A stretch of 64,000 nt of DNA from Raffaelea ambrosiae. Lineage: Eukaryota > Ascomycota > Sordariomycetes > Ophiostomatales > Ophiostomataceae. Position numbers and translations under genes: made by a program. The notes beneath the pieces are model-generated. The model was given only the letters and a program-made list of their open reading frames with translations. It did no database searches and had not been told where the DNA came from. The stretch spans positions 3,307,913-3,371,912 of the forward strand of contig PCDI01000003.1 in assembly GCA_002778195.1 (NCBI GenBank). The letters are read 5' to 3'. The first letter of the stretch is position 1. Each line of letters begins with the position of its first letter. Shown here one piece after another: positions 12,765 to 23,567 of this stretch.

Positions 12765-14620
12765 TAAGAGTTGTGGCCGGGGGGGAGTGTAGATGTGCAC
12801 GACCGACCTTGTCTATGTTTCGATTTGACGCAAACAAAGTTTCCACGTTTTCACACTCACATAACGGTGACCAGAGAAGGGTTTCTCTCGCGTCTCTTTT
12901 TTCTTCTCTTCAACCTTGTCCCTCCAGATGCAACGACTTTGTTTCAATGTTTTTGTAACGAAACGACACGATCTATACCAACCGTTAGATTTTTTGTTTT
13001 TGGATTTGTGAAGGGACGATCTTTCTTGTTCTCTTTTATTACTCATTTGCTTCTTCAATTCCTTGTTTACCCTCCTTTTTTCCTCCTCCTTTCTTGGCCT
13101 CACGGGCTGTTTTTCACATACACTGCTCCATCTTTCTTTTGTTGTTTGTTGTATTATGGGCGGCTTACATAGGATGGTTATTGCTTTGGTCCTGAGAAGG
13201 AGAAGCAAACGGGGGGAAGGGTAAAAAAGCACAATACGCAAAAAAAATAAGAAATCAGAAAGTCACTGTCCAAGGTGGACAACTTGTCTTCTTTTCTTTG
13301 GAAAGGGCAACCTACATGATTTTCGCTCGTTTTTTTCTTCTCTCTATCTGTATATTTGTTATTGCTTTTGTCAAGCCAAGACGGGCAGCGTCGGTGTTGT
13401 CAACTTACTGGCATTTTTTGTTCTCCCTTTTGTCCTCTTTTTCGTCACCCGTTATGTGTCTGTCTGCTTCATTTTGGGCTGGAGTTGGACTCTTTAGCCG
13501 TGTTTGGTTGTGTTTTTTATTTACGTTTCTCTCTGCGGTGCTTGGCCATCGAAAGAAAGAAGAGATACTCGGTAAATGAACGGGAGCATGAGGCTACGGT
13601 TGTCTCTGGGTTTGGTTCGGTTTGGTCTGGTTCTTGATTTGGGAAAGGAATTAGGGAAGGAAGGGAACAGGATTAAGGAGGGTTCTTCTTCATACAACAC
13701 AAACACATGGTGTGTTTTTTTTTGTTCTTTGATTATAGCCTTTTTTGTACCACATGTCTTTGTCTCTTTGCATCGGTGAGGCGAGAGAACTAAAATGGTC
13801 GTTCTTATACGCTAGAAACAGAGAAAACAACATATTTCGAACCCCTATTTCCTTGACGCATATTTCTATGTGTTTGTGTCAGTATGGTCTCTTCTGATTC
13901 CATTGTCGCTTTGCATGCAAGACAACGAGATATATTCTATTTTGTACGCTGATTTTGAGTTAGTGATTTTCGTGTTCACGGTGAGAAGCTGATTCTAGGG
14001 TTGCCTTTGCGTTACAGGTTGGGCAGAAATCAGAATATTGGTTTCTTCTATTTTTTTAGTTCATCTATTTAGTCCCAGCTTCACTGTGTTACTCGTTACC
14101 TTCACCGCTCAGGAGGCAAGACAAAACTGCCTGTACGACACGCAACTCGGCTCAGATGAAATGTCGGTAACATGAATCTCTCTCGGTGACACCCAAAAGG
14201 AAATGGGGAAAGCCCGTTGAGGCGGTGACCAGGTTACGAGATGCCACAGGGGAGCACAGATGTGTTCTACTGGACATAAGGGGAATAGAAAGACGGGATG
14301 AAAAAAAAATGAAAAAGAAAAAGAAAAAAAAGAAAAGAAGTTTACTCCCCGAACATAAAAACACGAAAACGAAATCAATGATGTACGAACCTAAAAATAA
14401 GAAGCAGAAATACTGGGATAGGGCCCCCCTTTTTTGGCATCTGTTATTTTTGGTAAACCCATCCATCAGACATTTGGGGGCGAGGCAGAAGAGACAGCAA
14501 GAGACAGCACGAGGACATAGTATTATCGGTTTCACCCCGAAAGAGGCAGGCGGGCAGATTTGAGACATGTACAGAGCCTACGCACGTGCGAATAGGACCG
14601 TTGTCCACCCCACCCTCCAT

Positions 14621-14652
14621 CCTCCTCCTCCTCCTCCTCCTCCTCCTCCTCC
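14621..14652 (+). repeat. (TCC)n microsatellite
   Basis: About ten and a half perfect CCT/TCC units in intergenic DNA. Confidence 0.9.
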
Positions 14653-16081
14653 ACTCTCCTGCTGTACCTGACTAGGGAGGAGGGGAAAAAGCAAAGAAAA
14701 AAAAAATCCCCAAAAAAGGGACATCTCTTACGTGTGGCTTTTTTTTATTTTTTATTTTGGCTTTTGTGGTCTGGTCCTCGCATGGATGCCCGGATAGCAC
14801 AAAAACACAGAAAGAATACTCCGGATAGCTACCGAACACGAGCTGCAAGCTGCAAGTCTCCTTTTCGTTTACTCGTTTGGGGAAGCATGCAAGCATGCCC
14901 AGCCACCAGACGAGATGGGCTGTAAGACATGTGTGGACGACCCTTTCTTTTTGTTTTGAGACCTTCCAGAAAAAAATCTCAGAGATGTAGAAGAAGACGT
15001 CCTGGTCCGGACCGTCCTGGGTTGTTTTGTTTTTGTTACACTGGCCCGGGACAAAAAAAAAAAACATGGCACAAGAAATCAGCACACCTTTTTCAAGTTC
15101 CTGACCGCACGCACTCCTGCGGAGCTGTCCAAGAATCTATCAACTGCCGTCCGCCCCGGTTGTTATTCCTTGGTCAAAGAAAAAGCAACTTGCCATTTCC
15201 TTGCCATGGAACGATATACCGTTGCAATTTTGGACGTGCTACTGCCATGCTAAGATACTATGTAGTATGTACGAGTACAGGGGCCAAGATAGATGTATTG
15301 GTATGCCCCTTCTCTACTAGAGAGTGAAGGATTTCTCCCAACAGTCACTGTTCGTTTTCTTGCACTCTTTCGGAAGGGCGGAATGGAACATACAGAGGAA
15401 GGGGACGGGAGGGTTGCATGTGGGCATGCAGTTTTGTATGCGGGCACCGGGGGTTGGAAATGCTACGAGTGTGTGTATTTCTGTCCTGAGCTTGTCTGGC
15501 CCTGCATAAAAATGGCTGGTCGATGCGACGTCAAAGAGCAGGAGAGAGTTGTTTGGTCTCTTGGTTTTGCCTTCCTAGGAATATGGTCTGGCGAGTTTTT
15601 CTCTCTTTTTTTCCCTTCTTTTTTTCCCCTCTCTTTTCTTATCTTGGAACTCGAAAGAAATCCATGTTGTATCGCGTAGTTCGTCAACAGAGTACGTGCC
15701 TCAGCAGGATCACGGAATATGCAAGAGGAACAATACCATGCAAAGGGAGGGAGGGCTTCGCTGCTTTAGAGAAAACGGCACGTCTTTATGCAGAGAAAGG
15801 GACTCGCTGCTTTCCAAGAGAAAACGGCCCTTCTTTTTGACGTCTCACTCTCACTCATACATCTTGCCTATTACCCCCTGGCGTCTTTTTGTTCGACCTG
15901 CCATCTCTTCTTCCTCTGGTCGAAGGATCGACACCCAGAAAGTGAAGACCAGACCGCATAAATGTGGCCCTTGCTTTTTGTCTTTTTTTACGACCTTCCA
16001 CAACCCATCTCAGCGACGGCCCGTACAACCCTTACAGCGAATGACCCCTGTCCAGACCGACCTCTCCTGGGTCCAGTTACC

Positions 16082-16083
<2 letters not shown>

Positions 16084-16113
<30 letters not shown>
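16084..16113 (+). repeat. G30 homopolymer
   Basis: Thirty consecutive G bases preceded by CCC in intergenic DNA. The length may be inexact because such runs are error-prone in sequencing and assembly. Confidence 0.85.
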
Positions 16114-16401
16114 CTTGTGGGATAGAGGGGCCCTCTTTGCATGAGTGATGGACACGGGAGAAGGAAAGAAGACGTAGAAAGAATGAGGAAATGCGAATAC
16201 TTGCACCAACCTGAGATGCATACTATGATGCCACGGCGACTCTCTTCTCCCATCCCCTTGAAACCACGGGCCTGGCAGCCCGGGTTCGCGCAGATCAGAG
16301 TCTGCTGCCTGCCTGCCATTGGAATTCGGCCATTGATTTGGGCCTGGATTTGATCCTGGGTTGGATCCTGGGATGGCTGCGCGGTTTGGCGGATTTGCGC
16401 A

Positions 16402-16470
16402 TTCACGGTTTCGCGATTTCACGGTTTCGCGATTTCACGGTTTCGCGATTTCACGGTTTCACGGTTTCGT
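16402..16470 (+). repeat. 16-bp tandem repeat
   Basis: The unit TTCACGGTTTCGCGAT recurs about three times perfectly, then degenerates (TTCACGGTTTCACGGTTTCG). It is non-coding, about 290 bp right of the G30 run. Confidence 0.85.
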
Positions 16471-19400
16471 GATGTTCTGGCGCTCCTTGGCTTGTTCCAC
16501 TGGCGCTGGGTCTGTGGGAAAATGGCTTGCAGCATCGTCCCATATTTTTTGGGGCCGGTGCCGATGCGCTTGTAGAGAATAGATGAGGGCACGGACAGAG
16601 AGAGTTCGGTCGTGTGTTTCTAACGTTGGGGGGGACACCACTGTGTAAACTCGTACTTTTGTGTCGCATTGCCTTAAAGTGCTCTTTCTCACTTTGGTCG
16701 TCCTTTGCCTCCCCACTCGCTCTTTCCTTCCTTGTCCTGCCTTGTTCCCTCTGCTAGCTATTCACTAGTTAATGGCTCTTGGGATCGTTAGTACCCTCTC
16801 TGGGAAGGTCCATCAATATAAATTAATTTCCAGCGAACCAAACTTTGCCCACACTCCTCGACGACCAGCTAATAGAAGAACGCTGCGTATTCGCCCCAAG
16901 CCCGTGGCGAGAGGGCACGTCACAGCAAGAGATCCAAGTCGGTCAAGAGAGGACGAGATGAAAGCAAAATCGAAAAACCCACCCAACATCGAAAGATCAT
17001 GGTGTCCTTTCTGCCCAGATGGCCCCCAATATATGGATTCTGTAGCATTTCGTCGTCCTACGCTCCTCATGCCAGCCTCCACTGAACCATGCAGTATGAT
17101 CACAGCGCGCATGTACGAGCACACCGGGAGTTACATAGTAGCTTTCATCTTGCTCTGAGGCCATTCCCTCCCTCTATGCGTACTCCCATGCGAGATGCCA
17201 ATTGCCACCAGCTGTGGTAGACAGACGACGAACAGCTGCCCAGATTCGTCCATAGCGTCTTTGAAACGAGGGCTGCGCCCGCCTAGACCGGATCGGCAGT
17301 CCTCTGATGAAGTCTGTGTGCGCATTTGTCGTTTGCCTCGGGTTCTTTCTCTTTTTGTCGCACATTGATGGCTGGGATCCAACCAGGCGACCACGGTCCT
17401 CCTCCTCGAGGAGGCTCCTCCTCCACCACCACCACCCCCCTGCCCGTCTGTACCCCTGTCAGGCGACGCACTGTTTTGGAGCTACCCTGAATTTGTAATT
17501 TTCCTGGTATATTTGGGGTTGCTTCTGTCGCCCTACAGGTTTCGCAGCCTCAACATACGTAGTAGTAATTGGAATACTGGGAAAAGTGCATATCTCACCA
17601 GCTACTATGTATAATGGCGCTGTCTTAAGCCCCCCCCCCCCTCCCAAAAGAAGAAGAAAAACATCTTACTTCGTATGTATCTTATGCATCCGATTCGTCT
17701 CTGCTATTTGCGTGCAGCCACTTGTCAGGTTTGTGGCTCACCTGTGTCTTGCATTTTTGCATCGATCACCAACGCACCGTTCCTGTGAGACCTTCCTGCT
17801 GATGTCAGCCTCAAAATCAGCCTCAAAATCAAGCTACGCGTTTACAATTCATATTCACACGACTTTACGCAAGTTGCAAGCTCCCACATTATCACACACA
17901 CACAGGATCTTGGCTTCAACTCCTCCGCTCGACTGCCGGGCTGTCACTTTCTGGACTACCTCCGTACTACGCAGCAGCTTGGTATCTTGCATATTGTATT
18001 CCACCGTAACTATCTAACATAGTTAGTCCGGAGTACGAGTCCACCCGCCCGGGATTTCGTGGGTCTGACCTGGCTTTTCCAAGCCAAGACCTTACATGCC
18101 ACCATCTCGGAAGACCAGACCACCGCCCCAACCTTTTTTAGTCCAATAACCATCGGACCCCAAAAGATGCAAATAACAAAGAAAGGCAAAAGAAAATATA
18201 GCAAGAAATAGAAGGATCCAAGAAAAGCGATCCAAGCGCGGGATATCAAGTCAATCAATTAAAGACTCCCCTCCGATCCCAAAGCAAACGGCGCGGTTTT
18301 TTAACTCCGGCCCTTCTACCCAGGCGACCGGGTTCGTCACCAAGACACCTTTTCTTGGAGAAAGATATCTCCTCTTTCTCCTCCTTTTAACTTTCTCCTC
18401 CCTTTCGGAACAACCTCTCCATCAACCCCCCCATCCTTGTTAGCGCCTTTTTCGCCCGGCGTAGCCACCCCCCTTGTCGTTCTTGGAGGCAGTTCTGAGT
18501 TGGGACATGAGCGAGAGCGAAGCCTGTAAAAGTTGGCCATTCTAGCCAGCCGTCCAGTCGATCGTCCAGTCGACCATCCAGTTGGAGAGACCCTGCTTCA
18601 CAGAGCCGGTACATCCTAGCCCGCCACTTTAGAGCTCGTACGATGGACGGCGCCCGCTCGCCTCCATCTACTATGTACTCGCAGTTGCTCCATACATCGT
18701 TGGCCCGCCTCGCGCCAGAGGCGGGGGCGACCGTGGAAAGTGCCGAGAAGAAAGTCGCGTATCTGTTGTTGGGCTGTTGGGGCTGTTGGGGCTGTTGGAG
18801 CCCATGACCTGTTATCATAACTCCTGTTGCTCGTGTCCTGTGTTATGCGGCGATGCTGGCATGCCTTTTGCACGAGTCGTCCACACGGTATCCCAGACTG
18901 CATAATGCTCAATCGCTCTTGCCGTGGAACACCAGCCGCCTCGCTCCTTCCTTAGATACATAGTACGTGTATTATTGTCTTATTTCCAGGGTCTACAATG
19001 TACTATGTATCTTACAGAGTCTGATGCGCACCTTCCCTCTCTTGTCTGGTTCCCTAAGAAGGCCTGCTCCACCTTCCCCAAACTCTGGTTCAGACACCGC
19101 CGCTCCGTCGTACTCGTGGTATCTCCCGCCGCCACGACAGCGGGAAATACCTAGGGAATACTGCAAGATACTTTGCCTTTCCCATTTGCGCCCAGCGCCT
19201 GCGCAGCTTCCTCAAACCCACCTTTCTTGCCTTCTGTTCCCACCCACCGCACCTTCCCTCTTCCCACCCCGGCCCCCCCTTGTGTCCCTACCAATGCCGA
19301 GCTTGCGCTAAAACACCGAATGAGCTAAAACCTCCTCACAGATGTCCCAAAAAGTCGCAGCAGGCCCGTCCCAAAGGGCAGTCGCGCGGGCGCAAAGTGG

Positions 19401-19494
19401 CCCGCCGGCCCTATCTTCAACGTCCCCCTCGCTCCTTCCCTGCGGTGCTAATCAATCAACCCGCCTTCTGCGCACTTTGGCTGCTATTCTGATC

Positions 19495-19660
19495 TTCCTG
19501 TTTGTGCTCTACTCCTGCTCTTTCCCTTTTGCTCTCCTCTTTTTTTTTTTTTCTCTTTTTTCTTTTCTCCTTCTTCCTTTTCTCTCCCTCTATTTTCTTG
19601 TCTGTTTCTCTTTCTTTCTTCCCGACTCTCTCCCCTCTCTCGTCCATTTGCTTTCCCTTG
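19495..19660 (+). promoter_or_regulatory. Pyrimidine-rich tract far upstream of velB
   Basis: Nearly continuous C/T sequence (including a T14 run near 19539), about 2.2 kb before the velB ATG. It could belong to a distant promoter with a long leader. Function is inferred from composition only. Confidence 0.25.
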
Positions 19661-21826
19661 CTGCATCCTCACCTCGAGCTATTCGTACCTGCAAGACCTG
19701 GCCCCCTGTCGCCATTGGCCCCTCCAATCTGCTAATCTGGCTACTCGTATCTTGCCGTCCTCGCTCCCCCTCCTCTGTCTAGCTCTGTTTCGCCTTTCCC
19801 ACCGCCTTCTCACCCTCCTGCGGTCTTGCACAGCTTTGCTTGCTTTTTCCTCGACCTCCTGTGCTACTTTGACGTCTGACAGCCACACCGCACCCCCTTC
19901 TCCTTCCGCACACCCCCATTCCAGCATTCCAGACAGCATAGTTAGAGGCCTGACCGCCAACCACACTAAGAACCAAAGGGCCAAAGGACCAAAGGACAAC
20001 CAAGGAGAACGCCAGCAACCACTCGGCTATCCCACCAGTCCTCCCCACCCGAAACAACCAAGATAGGCCCAAAAGACAAACTAGGTTCCCTGTGAGGTCG
20101 GCCGGCCGCTACTCAAGTGCAAGCCACTTTTGCTTCCTTTTTGCTTCCTTTTTTGCAAAAAGATTTGCTTCTGGCTCTCCTGTCATCCCCTGTCATCCTC
20201 TGGCCGCCCGCCTGCCACTTTGGCTGCCAGAAAACCACTCGCCACCCGCCGCAGCCCAACGCCTTCTTTCTCGCAGAGCACGAACACAAGAGCGCAGCAT
20301 TTCAACCCCAGTCGCCTCCCAGACAGACCCTGACGTCTGTCTTGTCTGTCTCTCAACCATTCGTCGCCGCCGCCTGCAAGTTTCCCACCCGACTTGTCTG
20401 AGACATAAAATCCTGTCTGTACCCGCCTTTTGTTCTTTTTCCGACGGGCTCCATTTGCTGTCCGATACGGTCTGTCTCTGCTACGTCTGCGACTTGTGCG
20501 CCACGTCTGCTTGTTTGTTGTCTGTCTTCCTGCAGCTCCTTCAAACGTGTTGAGACTTTTGCAACTTCTGCATCTTCTGCAGCTTCTTCGACTTGTTCGA
20601 CTTCTGCGACTCCCCCCAAACTAGTGCATCTCAACCACTCACTGGCTTCTACGCCGTCTGCACCACCGCCACCAGCCTGTCTCTGCTTGACTCTTACGTT
20701 CACTGCTCACTGGCTTGCTTGCTTTGCTCATGCGTCCTGTCTAGTCGGTAAGAGACCCCCCCCTGCATTGCACCTCCCGGCGACTCGTACTCCTTTCCGC
20801 TGTATCCTACACTCCCTGCTCCCTTCCTTCTCGCGCTTGCCCGCCCCGCTGGTTCTCCCCTCCCTCCTCTCCACCAACAGCTGCCAGCCGGACGCAGCCC
20901 GCTGGAACGACCCCGAAAACGCCAGCATCAGAAACAACAAACCACCACGGACGCCAAACAAGGAGACGCACTAGGCGCAGGACGCGCAGCAGCCACCACG
21001 GCTTCCGGCTGCCGCGACCAACCACATTCCAGCATACAAACACCGAAGGAAGCGCGGCACCGCGGCCAACACACACCCGGACACCAAGCTCACGAACAAA
21101 GGCAAAAAATACCTGCAACTTGCCCACCACCCACCCGGTCGAAACAAGGGAGGACGTTTTGCCTGCGCCGCCTCTGCGGTCCTGGGTCACGGGCCTTCCC
21201 CCTCTTACCTTGCCCCGACTACTCTAAAAGAGACGGGGCCGCAAAGGCAAAACTGGCATTGGCCAGGCCCATCCCCCGCCAATTCTTCAACAGGGCGTCC
21301 CATCCTTTCGGCCCGTTCTGCCCACGCTCTTATGCTCTTTCTTTCTTTCTTTGTCTTTGTCCTTCCCCCCTCATTCCTCATTCCTTGCCCTCTCCTGTCC
21401 TCTTTTTTTCCGCCCGCCCCGGCCTCAAATCACTCCCTGGTCAGGCTCAGTATCGCACATGCTTACAGGCTTTTGTCAGCCTAACTATTAGGATTGCGCG
21501 CCACCCGCATCACTTTTAATCGGGATTGCGCCCTGCAGTCTCTGTCCAGTTTTGCTCTTTGGACGCACAGTTCAGTTGTCGACCTCTGCAACCGACCAAA
21601 CAGCTCTCGACGCACAACACTAAATCCAATCGACGCCACTTTTCGAGGTCCAGGCGTCCCTCGAGACGACCCCCATCTGAGCACAGCGCGCGAGCCTCCG
21701 TATGAAGACGACCGGTACCACGAAACTGGGTCCCTCGAAGAAGCGGGACGATCTCGGCTGCTTCTCTATCGACATCTCCTATCCTATCTTCTCCTCTGTT
21801 CTCCAGCCACCGCCCCAACCGAAAAA

Positions 21827-23567
21827 ATGAACGCCCACATGTACCAGGCCCAGGCCCAGCCGCTGCCCCATGAGATGCACAACCAGCTTCCGGCTCTGGG
21901 CCAGCCAAGCTACCCCCCGCACCCTGCCTCGCATATCCCACCAACCATGAGTCTGCCCCCTCCGCACGCATACGCCGACCAGTACGCTCAGCACCCTCCG
22001 CCCCCGCCGACTACCGACCCGAACCACTCGCCTACCACACCCGGCCACGATCCCAATAAGCCAAGCCCGGAACAGGAGGCTGCCACCCGCAAAGCCCTCG
22101 AGCCCGTCGTTGGCTCCGAAGGTACCCGGTCATTCAGGTGCGGTTTCCCCGCTCTCTTCTGCTACGAAACGGAAGCGCAAAATCCACATAATGCTAACGG
22201 AAATGCCAACAGGCTCGATGTCGTGCAACAGCCGAAACGTGCCCGTATGTGTGGTTTCGGTGACAAGGTACGACCCGCCCTAGTCTCCCGCCTACTGCAA
22301 TTGTCTCACCTTTCCACGTGGCCCCCGCGATGTTCAACCAACGGGCTTTTCCGTTGACAGCACCCTCACATCTTTTGTGTCTTCTGTGTCTTTTATGGAT
22401 TGCTTTATTCCCTTTTTTTTTCATTGCGATTGACGTGCCACTCTCCCGCGTATAGGATCGCCGACCCATCACGCCACCACCCTGCGTTCGTATCGTCGTC
22501 ACTGACCTGGCCACCGGCAAGGAGGTGGATTGCAAGTATGTATCTTTCTCTGATCTTCCAAGCTTTTACATTTGGGGTTTGCGGACTAACCATCTCCCTT
22601 CCATAGCGAAATCGAGCACTCCAAGTTTGTACTCAACGTTGACCTATGGTCAGAGGATGCCCTGAAGGAGGTCAACCTTGTTCGCCACACCACGACGACG
22701 CCCTCGATCTCATCCACCACTCCCGCCTCCTACGAGCAGGTCGAGAATTCTCCCGCCTATTCTGCCATCCTGCCCTCAACCCCCCGCGATCAAGGCTACG
22801 GTTCCGGGATATACGGCCACCCGGGAATGGCCCCCTACGGCGCCCAGTCGCCATACTCTCAGGGTGCGTTTTCACTCGATTTTGTCTCGTGTGAAGCCAG
22901 CCTTACTAACACTTCACTCCCAGTGCCCCCATATATGCAGCAAGCCAACGGATACGGCCAGCCCAACCAGTACTACCACAGCGCCGACTATGGCAGCATG
23001 CAGCTCTCTTCGAACCCGCCGGGTTACGGTCCGCCGCGCGTGTATGGCGGCCCAGGTGACATGACGTCTCAGCGCCTGATCCAGGGCAACCAGCCCCAGG
23101 GCATGTTCACCCGCAACCTCATTGGCAGCTTAGCCGCCAGTGCCTTTCGTCTCCAGGACCCGGCCGACAAGATCGGGATCTGGTTTGTCCTCCAGGACCT
23201 CAGTGTCCGCACTGAAGGCAACTTCCGGTAGGCTTTAGTTCTTCATGTATGCTCTTCAGGATGGCTGCAGAACATCGTATACTAATACTTCCTCAGCCTG
23301 CGGTTCTCTTTTGTGGATGTTTCCCCCACACCCGGGTCCCCGAACAGCCCGAACAGCCCCTCAGCTGTTGTTAACACTGGCAAGGCTGCCGTGCTGGCCT
23401 CGTGCTTCAGTGATGTGTTCACTGTCTACTCAGCCAAGAAGTTCCCCGGCGTCTGCGAGAGCACAGTTCTCAGCAAGACATTTGCAACCCAGGGAATCAA
23501 GATTCCCATCCGCAAGGAGGGTGCCGGCAAGAATGGCCGTGGGGAGGACGAGGACGACTACGAGTGA
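21827..23567 (+). CDS. velB: Velvet family regulator VelB
   Basis: Six exons: 21827-22137, 22213-22267, 22456-22535, 22607-22863, 22924-23227, 23297-23567; 425 residues. All introns have GT/AG ends, and intron 3 (GACTAAC), intron 4 (TTACTAAC) and intron 5 (ACTAATAC) have clear branch points. The start M-N-A-H-M-Y-Q follows a Pro/His/Tyr-rich VelB-like N-terminus; earlier in-frame ATGs give no family-like sequence. The velvet fold is split, as in other VelB proteins: first half about residues 111-175 (PKRARMCGFGDK, then CVRIVVTDLATGKEVDC), a Pro/Tyr/Gly-rich insertion about 180-290, and second half from 295 (MFTRNLIGSLAASAFRL, GIWFVLQDLSVRTEG) into LRFSFVDV. VelB is a nuclear DNA-binding partner of VeA/LaeA and VosA that controls development, spore maturation and secondary metabolism. 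The nearest upstream gene is 9 kb away. Confidence 0.93.

Larger units (their letters stand above)
12765..21826. other. 9.06-kb interval without recognisable gene, upstream of velB
   Basis: No frame here shows a domain, sustained codon structure or spliced continuation that I can defend. The left part (12.8-15.7 kb) is T-rich, so hypothetical frames there look falsely hydrophobic. The interval holds a (TCC)n microsatellite, a G30 run, a 16-bp tandem repeat, a CTGTTGGGG triplication near 18772-18799, and five copies of the 9-mer TACTATGTA (either strand) between 15256 and 19009 besides one near 2 kb. From about 19.45 to 21.8 kb it becomes pyrimidine-rich (for example 19495-19660), as expected for a long velB promoter and leader. 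A non-coding transcript or a gene of many tiny exons cannot be excluded. Confidence 0.55.

Noticed and set aside
13298..13579. Short frames in 13.0-13.7 kb that look like membrane proteins
   Set aside because: Hydrophobicity comes from T-rich DNA (Phe, Leu, Ser codons); they lie just downstream of the RhoGEF stop, probably 3' flanking sequence.
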